NCBI RefSeq assembly: GCF_015694725.1
Contig: NZ_JADQDQ010000002.1
Span: 496,001-560,000 of the forward strand
Direction of reading: 5' to 3'
Origin: Hymenobacter jeongseonensis
GTDB lineage: Bacteria; Bacteroidota; Bacteroidia; Cytophagales; Hymenobacteraceae
Length of the DNA stretch: 64,000 nucleotides
Made by a program: the position numbers and the translations under genes. Shown piece by piece: positions 20,520 to 28,229 of the stretch. The notes under the pieces were generated by a model. It did no database searches. It was not told the DNA's origin and saw only the letters and a list, made by a program, of their open reading frames with translations. Positions within the stretch are counted from its first letter, which is position 1. Each line of letters begins with the position of its first letter.

Positions 20520-20849
20520 AACAGTAGAAATTTAGGTGAAACGCAAAAAGCAGAAGGGAAGAATGGAAGTATACCAACCAACGAATATTACTTGGTCAGG
20601 GTTTTAGCAAATTGTCTTTTTATTATAATATCGAAAAATTAACCGGAAATAATGTAATAAGCGCTAATAGAACTTTGTACTACAGGCCGCCTTGTTTGCT
20701 ATGCAATATAAGGCTTCAATACACTTTTACCAATATTATCTTTTTGTGTTTTTGCATTTACCCAGTTCGCAAATGCAATTCGTCGCATCAAATAAATATT
20801 ACTTTTCAAATAAACCCACATAACCATTGCGGGATTATGGAAACCCTTT
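20520..20849. other. AT-rich intergenic region between the TonB-like gene and arsR
   Basis: About 330 nt clearly richer in A+T than the surrounding GC-rich coding DNA. A 91-codon open frame (20612-20887) exists but has Cys/Asn-rich composition, no recognisable family, and overlaps the ars promoter, so I do not call it a gene. The region probably holds promoters for both flanking genes. Confidence 0.6.
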
Positions 20850-20857
20850 TACCTTTG
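20827..20857 (+). promoter_or_regulatory. Bacteroidota-type promoter for the ars operon
   Basis: A perfect -7 box, TACCTTTG (20850-20857), is preceded by TTG (20827-20829) with 20 nt between, matching the TTG/TAnnTTTG sigma-ABfr pattern. It stands about 38 nt before the arsR ATG. Confidence 0.75.
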
Positions 20858-20859
20858 CA

Positions 20860-20875
20860 ATCGTTAATCGACGAT
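20860..20875. promoter_or_regulatory. Candidate ArsR operator
   Basis: The inverted repeat ATCGT-TAATCG-ACGAT starts 3 nt after the -7 box and ends 20 nt before arsR. Position and symmetry suit autorepression by ArsR. Binding is inferred. Confidence 0.55.
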
Positions 20876-20894
20876 AAACATAATTAACAATCAA

Positions 20895-21230
20895 ATGGCA
20901 CTTCATAAGCGCGAGCAATTCACCGCTGCCGAACAGGAAATTGCGCTAATAGCAAAAGCCCTGGGGCACCCGGCGCGGGTGGCCATTCTGCAACTGCTGG
21001 CCCGGCGCCAGTCGTGCGTGTGCGGCGAGCTGGTGACGGAGCTGCCCCTGTCGCAAAGCACCGTGTCGCAGCACCTCAAGGAGCTGAAGGCCGCGGGCCT
21101 GGTGCAGGGCGAAGTGGACGGCCCGCGCGTGTGCTACTGCATCGACCGAGCGGGCTGGGACCGCGCCCGGCTGCTCATGGCCGGCTTGCTGGCCGAACTA
21201 CCACCGCCCGCCGCCAATGGCTGCTGCTGA
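20895..21230 (+). CDS. arsR: ArsR-family metalloregulator
   Basis: A 111-residue winged-helix repressor. Residues about 17-85 hold the fold: [35 protein letters not shown] (recognition helix) and [11 protein letters not shown]. The arsenic-type CVC motif is Cys41 and Cys43 (QSCVCGEL), comparable to ELCVCDL in the classic R773 ArsR. A second CxC pair (Cys80, Cys82) lies in the wing, and the protein ends with Cys110-Cys111. It is first in a six-gene plus-strand operon with a candidate operator, so it probably represses the operon until As(III) binds. Confidence 0.9.
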   Translation: MALHKREQFTAAEQEIALIAKALGHPARVAILQLLARRQSCVCGELVTELPLSQSTVSQHLKELKAAGLVQGEVDGPRVCYCIDRAGWDRARLLMAGLLAELPPPAANGCC

Positions 21231-21274
21231 TATTTTTTCAGGTTTTACGCTTTCACCTTTTAACCCAGTACGTC

Positions 21275-21733
21275 ATGAAAATCTCCGAGATGAAACAGAC
21301 CTTGCCGGGGCTGGCGGCCGTTAATTTCAGGCTGCCGGATGGCACTTACCTGCCGGCCCATTTCCACGTAACGGAAGTGGGCTTGGTAACCAAGCATTTT
21401 ATCGATTGCGGAGGCGTGGAGCGGCGCGAAACCGCGGCCAACTTCCAGCTCTGGGAAGCCGGCGACTATGACCACCGACTCGCGCCCCAGAAGTTTCTGC
21501 ACATCCTTGACCTTTCGGCCAAAATTCTGGGCCGTGACGACCTGGACATTGAAGTGGAATACCAGCAAGACACCATCGGCAAATTTGGGCTCGCCTTCGA
21601 TGGCCAAGACTTCGTGCTGACCGCCAAACAAACCGCTTGCCTGGCGCAGGACGCCTGCGGCATTCCGAACGACCTGCTCGCACTGCCCCAGCTGCAAACC
21701 GCGTGCTGCTCGCCGGGCGGCGGGTGCTGCTAA
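21275..21733 (+). CDS. DUF6428-family protein of the ars operon
   Basis: A 152-residue protein I recognise as DUF6428-type: MKISEMKQTLPGLAAVNFRL, PDGTYLPAHFHVTEVGLV, HFIDCGGVER, WEAGDYDHRLAPQKFLHILDL and DIEVEYQQDTIGKFGLAF. It has seven cysteines (45, 122, 128, 144, 145, 151, 152). Two Cys-Cys pairs lie in the last nine residues, with only Ser-Pro-Gly-Gly-Gly between them. HFH (about 29-31) and His41 could be metal ligands. Start ATG 21275, 44 nt after arsR. The function is unknown; arsenite or metal handling is inferred from the operon and the thiols. Confidence 0.8.
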   Translation: MKISEMKQTLPGLAAVNFRLPDGTYLPAHFHVTEVGLVTKHFIDCGGVERRETAANFQLWEAGDYDHRLAPQKFLHILDLSAKILGRDDLDIEVEYQQDTIGKFGLAFDGQDFVLTAKQTACLAQDACGIPNDLLALPQLQTACCSPGGGCC

Positions 21734-21823
21734 ACTGAAATGGGCGCGGTGCAGGATTTCAGCACCGCGCCCATTGCCCTCTTTCGTGAAGTTTCCTATC
21801 CGAACCTACTTGCCCGTTGCTCC

Positions 21824-22330
21824 ATGACGATTTTGCCACTCACTCATGACCATTGGCCTGCTGTTCTGGCCATTTATTCCCAGGGCATTGCTACAGGCAA
21901 CGCCACCTTTGCCACCGACCTGCCCACTTGGGAAACCTGGGACCCCGGCCACTTGGCCCACAGCCGGCTGGTGGCCACCAACGCCGCCGGGCAGGTGCTG
22001 GGCTGGGCCGCGTTGAGCCCGGTTTCGGGGCGCTGCGTGTATGGCGGCGTGGGCGAGGTGAGTGTGTACGTGGCGGCCGAAGCCCGCGGGCAGGGCGTGG
22101 GCCAGCAGCTGCTGGCGGCGTTGGTGGCGGAGTCGGAAGCCCGGGGCATGTGGACCCTGCAGGCCGGCATATTTCCTGAGAATGCCGCCAGCGTGAAGCT
22201 GCACGAAGCGCAGGGCTTCCGGGTGGTGGGCCGGCGCGAAAAAATAGGGCAGCTGGCCGGCGTGTGGCGCGACACCCTGCTGCTGGAGCGCCGCAGCCCG
22301 GTGGTGGGCGCTGCCGCCACGCCGGCATGA
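21824..22330 (+). CDS. GNAT acetyltransferase, phosphinothricin-acetyltransferase/ArsN-like
   Basis: A 168-residue GNAT protein. The N-terminus IYSQGIATGNATFATDLPTWETW is the signature of the phosphinothricin-acetyltransferase group; VSVYVAAEARGQGVGQQLLAALV is the acetyl-CoA-binding motif A, and NAASVKLHEAQGFRVVGRREK is the motif B region. In ars operons such enzymes (ArsN) acetylate arsinothricin; alternatives are phosphinothricin or methionine sulfoximine. Start ATG 21824. Its TGA overlaps the aquaporin ATG (ATGA), so the two are coupled. Confidence 0.85.
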   Translation: MTILPLTHDHWPAVLAIYSQGIATGNATFATDLPTWETWDPGHLAHSRLVATNAAGQVLGWAALSPVSGRCVYGGVGEVSVYVAAEARGQGVGQQLLAALVAESEARGMWTLQAGIFPENAASVKLHEAQGFRVVGRREKIGQLAGVWRDTLLLERRSPVVGAAATPA

Positions 22331-23016
22331 GCAATTTACCGCTGCGCCAATGCCTGCTAGCGGAAACGTTGGGCACGGCGGGGCTGCTGCTGTTTGGCAC
22401 CGGCGCCGTAGTTGTGAACGAGCAAACCCAGGCCCTTGGCCACGGCGGAATAGCCGCGGCCTTTGGGCTGGTGGTCTTCCTATTAATTCAAAGCCTGGGG
22501 CCCGTGAGCGGCTCGCACGTAAACCCGGCCGTTACCATTGGCTTTTGGGTGGCGGGGCGGTTTCCGGGGCGGCGGGTGCTGCCCTACGTAGCGGCCCAAC
22601 TGATGGGAGGCGTGCTGGGCAGCGGGCTGGTGGCTTTGGTGGCGGCACCGGGCTCCGGGCTGGGCGCCACGCGGCCAGCCCACACCGCCCTGGAGGCGCT
22701 GGGCGTTGAAACCGTGCTTACGTTCTGGCTCATGCTGGTGATTTTGCGCGTCACGGCGGGCTCGAAAGAGCAAGGCTTGTTGGCGGGCTTGGCCATCAGT
22801 GCCACCGTCGGGCTCGAGGCCTTAGTGGCCGGGCCGCTGAGCGGGGCGTCCATGAACCCAGTCCGCTCCCTGGCCCCGGCACTGGTTGGGGGCCACTTGG
22901 AGGCGGCCTGGGTGTACATCGTGGGGCCGGTGGCGGGCGTGCTGCTGGCCGTGCTCTGCGACCGAGTGCTGCGCATTCAACCGCCAATTACAGCCACCGA
23001 GCCCGCTAGCGCCTGA
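22327..23016 (+). CDS. MIP-family aquaporin/aquaglyceroporin of the ars operon
   Basis: A 229-residue channel with six hydrophobic segments. The first half-helix is GSHVNPAVTIG (NPA); the second is SMNPVRSLAPA, so NPV replaces NPA, with the conserved Arg retained. In Sinorhizobium the channel AqpS sits in an ars operon and lets arsenite made by ArsC leave the cell. The gene order here suggests the same use, since no ArsB or ACR3 pump is present. The start overlaps the GNAT stop by 4 bp, and arsC follows after 73 nt. Confidence 0.88.
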   Translation: MSNLPLRQCLLAETLGTAGLLLFGTGAVVVNEQTQALGHGGIAAAFGLVVFLLIQSLGPVSGSHVNPAVTIGFWVAGRFPGRRVLPYVAAQLMGGVLGSGLVALVAAPGSGLGATRPAHTALEALGVETVLTFWLMLVILRVTAGSKEQGLLAGLAISATVGLEALVAGPLSGASMNPVRSLAPALVGGHLEAAWVYIVGPVAGVLLAVLCDRVLRIQPPITATEPASA

Positions 23017-23089
23017 GGTGATACGAGCTGACAACATTACCATTGCTGCCGCTTCCATCTGATTGCACCCTAATAATTCCTTTCTATTT

Positions 23090-23515
23090 ATGCCAGCTCT
23101 TAAAAACGTCCTCGTGCTCTGCACCGGAAACTCCTGCCGCAGCCAGCTCATGCACGGCTACCTCGCCCGGCTGCTCGATGGGAAAGCCAACGTGTACAGC
23201 GCGGGCATCGAAACGCACGGCGTCAACCCCAAAGCCATTGCGGTGATGCGGGAGGATGGCATGGACATCAGCCACCACACCAGCAACCACGTAGATGAAT
23301 ACGCGAGTGTGCCGTTCGATTACGTCATTACCGTGTGCGACAACGCCCGGGAGGCCTGCCCGGTGTTTCCGTCGTCGGCCACCACGCTGCACCACAATTT
23401 TCCCGACCCAGCCAAGGCCACGGGCACACCCGAAAAAATAATGAATGAATTTCGGGCCGTGCGCGACCAGGTGAAAGCCTACGCTGATAACTTCACCCGT
23501 CAGTACTTCCACTAA
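23090..23515 (+). CDS. arsC: Arsenate reductase, thioredoxin-coupled low-molecular-weight phosphatase type
   Basis: A 141-residue enzyme reducing As(V) to As(III). Seen: the phosphatase-type P-loop CTGNSCRSQ with nucleophile Cys11 and Arg17 (CX5R), SAGIETHGVNP, DISHHTSNHVDEY, and the redox pair Cys83 and Cys90 in CDNAREACPVFP. These match Cys10, Cys82 and Cys89 of the Staphylococcus pI258 enzyme, with HHNFPDPAKATG near the C-terminus. ATG 23090 fits. It lies between the aquaporin and the universal stress protein. Confidence 0.94.
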   Translation: MPALKNVLVLCTGNSCRSQLMHGYLARLLDGKANVYSAGIETHGVNPKAIAVMREDGMDISHHTSNHVDEYASVPFDYVITVCDNAREACPVFPSSATTLHHNFPDPAKATGTPEKIMNEFRAVRDQVKAYADNFTRQYFH

Positions 23516-23534
23516 CCCGCTTTTCCCCTGCGCC

Positions 23535-24350
23535 ATGGCCACACTGCTCGTTCTGACTGATTTCACGCCCGCGGCCGACCAGGCCCTGCGTTATGCGACG
23601 GTGCTGGCCGCTTCGCTCGAAGCCCGGCTGCTGCTGCTGCACGTGGAGCCCACGGGCCTGCTGAACCCCAACGCCTTCACGGGCAAAAACCCGGAGCGCT
23701 CGGAGCCCGAGATTCAGGCCCTGCTCGACCAGCGGTGCGCCCGCGCCGAACGCAGTGGCGTGGGCTGTGGCAGCGAGATGACGAGTGGCAGCATCGCCGA
23801 GGCCGTGGCTACCGCCGTGCGCCGGCACAGCGCACTGCTGGCCATCGCCGGCAAGCCCAACACCGAGGAAACGCCCGACGAGCTGGTGGAAAGTGCCGCG
23901 CTCAGCCTGCTGCGCGACGCCCCCTGCCCCGTGCTCATCGTGCCCCAGGCATATGCGCACGCCCAGGTTCCGGCCCGGGTGCTGGTAGCGGCCGACCACG
24001 AGGCCGTGACCTTCGGGGGCAGCGCCGCAGCGGCCAATACCTTGCTCCGCCACTGGCAGCCCGCCGTGACCGTAACCCACGTGAGCACCTCCGCCCCCGA
24101 CGCGACCACCGCCCCTGACCTCGCCTTTCCGCAGCTCCTGCTGGGCGGCGTCACCAGCGTGCAGTTGCGCCACGACACCCACCCCGAAGTGGAGCAGGGC
24201 ATCCTCGCGGCCCGTGCCGCCGTGCACGCCGACTGGGTGGTGCTCATTGCCCGGCACCACAGCCGGCTGAGCCTGATGTTCAACAACAGCGTCACGGCCC
24301 GGGTCATATTTCACAGCTCAGTGCCAGTGCTGGTGGTGTCCGAAGCATAA
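23535..24350 (+). CDS. Universal stress protein, two tandem UspA domains
   Basis: A 271-residue protein with two UspA-like folds (about residues 1-145 and 150-271). The first begins MATLLVLTDFTPAADQALRYA and ends DAPCPVLIVPQ; the second ends VPVLVVS. The ATP-binding GxxG(9x)G(S/T) motif is not clear in either half, since the first has AIAGKPNTEE and the second LIARHHSRLS, so nucleotide binding is doubtful. It starts 19 nt after arsC and is the last gene of the operon. Its role in the arsenic response is unproven. Confidence 0.85.
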   Translation: MATLLVLTDFTPAADQALRYATVLAASLEARLLLLHVEPTGLLNPNAFTGKNPERSEPEIQALLDQRCARAERSGVGCGSEMTSGSIAEAVATAVRRHSALLAIAGKPNTEETPDELVESAALSLLRDAPCPVLIVPQAYAHAQVPARVLVAADHEAVTFGGSAAAANTLLRHWQPAVTVTHVSTSAPDATTAPDLAFPQLLLGGVTSVQLRHDTHPEVEQGILAARAAVHADWVVLIARHHSRLSLMFNNSVTARVIFHSSVPVLVVSEA

Positions 24351-24706
24351 GCGCAGCCGCGGCGCCCTGCCCGGTTCCACCAGCCTACGCCACCGAGGTG
24401 CTGGCGGGCGGCGCCGGGCCGGGCGAGCGGCGGTTGCCTTGGCTCCTATTATTGGCGGAGGGTGCTCGGCAGATGCGATGAAGGCTCAATGTGCTGAATG
24501 CCGTGGTCGGTATAGTCCGGGGAAAATGGAAGCCGACTTACCCGAAACCAATCACTGAAATTCTCCAGGGGGTTTTGCACCACATGCTTGTATGGTGCAT
24601 TGCGCAGTTTTTCTTTTAAGAAAGTGGGTAGAGCAATTTAAGCGGGCATTGGACTCAATATAGTTGGATAGATTTCCAAACTTAACACCAGAAGTACCCG
24701 CCGCGC
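24351..24706. other. Intergenic region with a possible gene remnant
   Basis: About 356 nt between the universal stress gene and the NAD-kinase-like gene. The first 100 nt are GC-rich, the rest less so. The minus strand holds a 62-codon open segment described separately. No terminator hairpin was evident to me. Confidence 0.5.
24449..24637 (-). pseudogene. Possible remnant of a protein with an HD-type N-terminal motif
   Basis: Between stops at 24638-24640 and 24449-24451 the minus strand reads as protein-like sequence without an ATG. It includes LKEKLRNAPYKHVV, FSDWFRVSRLPFS and YTDHGIQHIE. The last resembles the DHG..H start of HD-CE-like domains (HD-type phosphohydrolase-like modules fused to ATPases). 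After the motif it runs into TAA. This could be a decayed gene start or coincidence. Confidence 0.35.
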
Positions 24707-25636
24707 CTAGCCCAGCTGCACCAGTCGCGTTACCTCCTGGCTGGGCCCGATGGTGGCCACGCTGCCCGCGTTGAAGCGCAGAAAATCGGCCTCCACGCCA
24801 TCGGAAAAGATGACGCCGCCGGTGGGCATCAACGACTCGACGTGCAGGGGCTGGCTGGCGCGCAGCCGCCCGGCCACCAAGCCGCACTGCGTGCGCTGGC
24901 TGCGAAAGGGCTCGCGCACCACAAATAGCAGTTCGCCGGGGCGCAAGGGGGGCTGTTCGGCCACGTGCTTGCCACCCAGGAATTCGTCGAGGCCAGCCGT
25001 CATGTTGAAGATAGAGCTGAGCCAGCCGGTGCGGCCGGCGGGCGTGGCCACAATGATGCCCGACGAGGAATGCTCCTCGATGGCAGCGTTGAAGGTGAGA
25101 CGGTAGCGGGCCGAGACGTGCGAGGCCGCCCCGATGAACAGGTCGTTGAAGGCGAGCAGGCGCTGGCCGTCCTGCAGGGTGGCCTGGGCCAGCGGCTGGG
25201 TGCGGATGGGCACGTCGGCCCCGCGCACGAGGGCCTGCACGGCGGCGCGGCAGGTGTCGGGGCGGAACGGGAGCAGCACGCCGTCGTAGCGGCTGGGGTC
25301 AGGGTTGACGGCCACCAGGGGCCGGCCGCGCACGTACTTGGCGGCGTTGGCCACCAGCCCGTCCTGCCCCACTACCACCACCACCTGGTCATCGGCGAAG
25401 ATGAAGGAGGGCAGAAATTCGCGGTCCACCACCTTGCTTTTTACCACTTGGCCCAGCTCGCGCTGCACTTGGCTCACCGCGAGGTCGAGGGCAGCTTGTT
25501 CGGCTTCGTAGTCGCTGAAGTTGCCCCCAGCGCGCTCCACCACGAAGCGAGCCTGGGCGGCGGTGTTGTAGCGGGCCTTGAGCTGTTCGAGCCGGGTTTT
25601 GGCCCGCACGATGATGGCGTATTCGATTTTGGGCAT
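24707..25636 (-). CDS. NAD kinase-like protein with an altered GGDGT motif
   Basis: A 309-residue protein related to the ATP-NAD kinase/diacylglycerol kinase superfamily. Seen: ADDQVVVVVGQDGLVANAAKYV where GGDGT would stand (here GQDGL), VAVNPDPSRYDGVLLPF, SSSGIIVATPAGRTGWLSSIFN (NAD-kinase-like S-G-TPAGSTA loop, TPAGRTG here) and SDGVEADFLRFNAG. A helical N-terminus (about residues 1-65) precedes the domain. The changed glycine motif may mean altered nucleotide use. It follows the frameshifted SPFH gene on the same strand, with a family A repeat between. Confidence 0.72.
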   Translation of the reverse strand: MPKIEYAIIVRAKTRLEQLKARYNTAAQARFVVERAGGNFSDYEAEQAALDLAVSQVQRELGQVVKSKVVDREFLPSFIFADDQVVVVVGQDGLVANAAKYVRGRPLVAVNPDPSRYDGVLLPFRPDTCRAAVQALVRGADVPIRTQPLAQATLQDGQRLLAFNDLFIGAASHVSARYRLTFNAAIEEHSSSGIIVATPAGRTGWLSSIFNMTAGLDEFLGGKHVAEQPPLRPGELLFVVREPFRSQRTQCGLVAGRLRASQPLHVESLMPTGGVIFSDGVEADFLRFNAGSVATIGPSQEVTRLVQLG

Positions 25637-25678
25637 TTGGTGGAGGTGAGAAAGCTAATTAGCAGAACGGGGAAATCA

Positions 25679-25784
25679 GAACGTCATGCTGAGCGCAGTC
25701 GAAGCATCTCGCGTGCCGAAGTAAATCAATCGATTGAGTTACTACCACACGCGAGATGCTTCGACTGCGCTCAGCATGACGTTC
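25679..25784. repeat. Family A inverted repeat, copy 5 (perfect arms)
   Basis: Perfect 37-bp arms at 25679-25715 and 25748-25784, with core TGAGCGCAGTCGAAGCATCT. This is the longest fully matched copy here. It lies between the SPFH and NAD-kinase-like genes on the same strand. Confidence 0.95.
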
Positions 25785-25805
25785 TTTTTATATTGGATGT
25801 CCTCC

Positions 25806-26856
25806 TCAACGGCGCGTCGGCTTGGGCGCATCGGGTGCCGACGGCGCGGGCGCGTCGCCCATCAGGTTGTCCAGCAAATCGGGGGTGATGTTGAGGGTCC
25901 CGATTTTACCGGCGTTCTCGGCCAGCTCGCGGAAGGCCAGGGCGATATTGAGGCGCGGGTCGGGGTTGTTTTGCAGGGCGGTGAGGGTGCGCCAGTCCAA
26001 GTCGCGGAAGGGGCGTAGCGTGGCCTCGGTCACGTAGCCCTGGGCGTCGGCGGCCTGGCGCTGGTTGGCGGTTTGCTGGGTGAGGAGGTCCGGCGCGGCT
26101 GGCTTCCACGGCGATGTCGGCCTGCACCTGCAACTCGCGCAGCTTGCGGTCGTTGGCGGCACGCTGGAGCTGGGCTTCGGAGCGTTTCTCGTCAATCTGC
26201 TTGCGCTTTTCCTCCACCGCGATGTCGGTATTCAGCTCGCTTTCCTTGATGCGGCGCTCCTGCTCTACGGCAAAGTTGCGGCGCTCGTAGATGGCCTGGT
26301 CGGCTTCCTGCTGCAGGCGCTCGCGGGCGTCGGCTTCCAGAGCGCGCTCCATTTCCGGGGTGGCTTTCACAGCCAGGATGTTCACGCCCAGCACCTCAAT
26401 GCCCAACTGGGCCACGGCCGGCGAACTCTGCAGCCCGGCCTGAATCTGCTCCTCGATGAACTTGTTAGACCGGATGGCGTCCTTCAGCGTGAGGCTGTGG
26501 GCGTAGGCCGAGGTAGCGGTCTGGGCCTCGTTCACGAGGCGCTGGTTGAGCTTTTCGAGGTCGTTTTTCTTGTAGATGCCCAAGCTTTTCACCGTGAAAT
26601 CGAGCAGTTCGGCCAGCTGGCGCGGGTCGCGCACGCGGTAGCTGAGCTGGCCCTGGATGGTGATGCTCTGGTAGTCGGCCGTGGTTTCGTTGAAAATGAA
26701 GGGCAGGTCGTTGGAGGCCAGCGGCACGGCCGCAATCGAGCTATTGAAGGTGGAGTAGAAGAAGGCCAGCCCGCGCCCCTCGCGTACTACTTTGCCGTTT
26801 TTGTACTGGATAACGTAGGTTATCGAATCGAATTTGGCGTACCCAAGACCGAACAT
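25806..26856 (-). pseudogene. SPFH/band-7 domain protein gene with a frameshift
   Basis: The first frame (from ATG 26856) encodes a prohibitin/stomatin-like protein: MFGLGYAKFDSITYVIQYKN, QGQLSYRVRDPRQLAELLDF, AIRSNKFIEEQIQAGL, GVNILAVKATPEMERALEADARE, and a long charged coiled coil. After AVEASRA this frame becomes Pro/Arg-rich nonsense. The +1 frame continues sensibly as DLLTQQTANQRQAADAQGYV and onward to a stop at 25806. One extra base in the run near 26085-26095 would restore a product of about 349 residues. Either a real inactivation or a sequencing/assembly error. Confidence 0.8.
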
Positions 26857-26878
26857 AGCGACAGGAAAAGCTGAGCCT

Positions 26879-26886
26879 CAAACTTA
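26879..26886 (-). promoter_or_regulatory. Candidate -7 box for the SPFH gene
   Basis: Reading on the minus strand gives TAAGTTTG, a perfect TAnnTTTG, about 23 nt before ATG 26856. No clear TTG box was found at the -33 distance. Confidence 0.5.
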
Positions 26887-26936
26887 CATAAATAAGGGGG
26901 TTAGCGTCTCTTGAACGGTTATTTGTTGCGTGTAAA

Positions 26937-27046
26937 TGAACGTCATGCTGAGCGAAGTCGAAGCATCTCTACCGCAGTAGTAATCCAATCCAACCAGATT
27001 TACTATTGCAGTAGAGATGCTTCGACTTCGCTCAGCATGACGTTCA
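26937..27046. repeat. Family A inverted repeat, copy 6 (longest arms)
   Basis: Arms of 47 bp at 26937-26983 and 27000-27046 differ at two positions, and the loop is only 16 nt. Core is TGAGCGAAGTCGAAGCATCT, so the family core varies but both arms agree. It lies between the divergent SPFH and CvfB-like genes. Confidence 0.93.
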
Positions 27047-27138
27047 CGGCGGCCTATGTGGCCTTAATGTCACATTCTGCACGCTTTTCGCCTACTTCCT
27101 CCCGACCTTTGTCCCTTCACCCCTTAATACCGCACCTC

Positions 27139-27975
27139 ATGGCCAGCCTTCTCCTCGGCGATTACAACGACCTCGAAGTAGCCCGCGAAACCAGCGTCGG
27201 CCTCTACCTCACCTCCGACGACGGCGACCTGCTGCTGCCCAACAAATACATCGAGCCCGGCACCCGCGTGGGCGACGTGGTGCGTGTGTTCGTGTACCGC
27301 GACTCCGAAGACCGGCTCATTGCCACCACCCTCCGGCCGTTGGCCCTAGTCAATTCCTACGCTGTGATGACGGTGAAAGACCACGGCCCAGCCGGCGCTT
27401 TCCTGGAGTGGGGCCTGGAGAAAGACCTGCTCCTGCCCTTCCGCAACCAGCGGCGCGACCTGCGCACCGGCGAGCGAGTGCTGGTGTACGTGTACCTCGA
27501 CGAGGAAAGCGACCGGCTGGTAGCCTCCACCAAGTGGAAACAATTCCTGAGCCAGGAGCCCTTCTCCGGCGAGCCCGGCGACGCCGTGCGCCTACTTGTG
27601 GCCGATGAAACCGAGCTGGGCTACCCCGTCATCGTGAACGGCACGCACCAAGGGCTTCTGTTTCACAACGAAGTATTCCGGCCTCTGCGCCTGGGCGAGG
27701 CCCTGCCGGGCTTCCTGCGCCAGGTGCGGACCGATGGCAAGCTCGACGTACGCCTGCAAAAAGAAGGCTACGGCGAAGTAGAATCGGCCACCGATACGCT
27801 GCTCAAAGCTATTCAGGCAGCTCCCGGCGGGCGCTTGCCGCTGGGCGATAAAAGCCTGGCCGAGGACGTGTACCGCCGCGTGGGCATGAGCAAAAAGGTC
27901 TTCAAAAAAGCCTTGGGGGCGCTGTTTCGGCAGGGCCTAGTGCTGCTCGAGCCCGAAGCCACGATGCTGAAGTAA
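27139..27975 (+). CDS. CvfB-like S1 RNA-binding domain protein
   Basis: A 278-residue protein of the CvfB/YitL type: several S1-like OB folds followed by a winged-helix domain. Seen: GDYNDLEVARETSVGLYLTS and LLLPNKYIEPGTRVGDVVRVFVY (first S1-like unit), DHGPAGAFLEWGLEKDLLLPF (second), GTHQGLLFHNEVF (third), and the C-terminal GMSKKVFKKALGALFRQGLV helix-turn-helix. CvfB in Staphylococcus binds RNA and affects virulence gene expression; here the role is probably RNA binding in the cytoplasm. ATG 27139 was chosen, as upstream in-frame sequence runs through the repeat. Confidence 0.9.
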   Translation: MASLLLGDYNDLEVARETSVGLYLTSDDGDLLLPNKYIEPGTRVGDVVRVFVYRDSEDRLIATTLRPLALVNSYAVMTVKDHGPAGAFLEWGLEKDLLLPFRNQRRDLRTGERVLVYVYLDEESDRLVASTKWKQFLSQEPFSGEPGDAVRLLVADETELGYPVIVNGTHQGLLFHNEVFRPLRLGEALPGFLRQVRTDGKLDVRLQKEGYGEVESATDTLLKAIQAAPGGRLPLGDKSLAEDVYRRVGMSKKVFKKALGALFRQGLVLLEPEATMLK

Positions 27976-28229
27976 AACAGAGAAACACCCCTCATTCTCA
28001 AGACGGGGCATGTTTCAGCCAGAGGTTGAAACGGGGGTGGTTGGCTTCGCTGAACTTCGTTTGGGAAGTTGCGCAGCACTGGAATGGCTGTATCGTAACA
28101 GGTTTTATATTGCCGGTCAACTCCGCGCCTGAATAGTCGTTCAACGAGTCTTCCCCCGTTCGAACCCTGGGCTCGAACATTCCTTCCTCAACTGAGGAAA
28201 GGCGTTTCTGTTTTTGCTTCCTCCAAACT

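Noticed and set aside
20612-20887. 91-codon AT-rich frame before arsR
   Set aside because: It overlaps the ars promoter and operator and has no recognisable family. Treated as noncoding.
28131-28229. Small hairpin-like sequences before the TIP30-like gene
   Set aside because: Imperfect pairing and no tail; nothing distinguishes them from chance.
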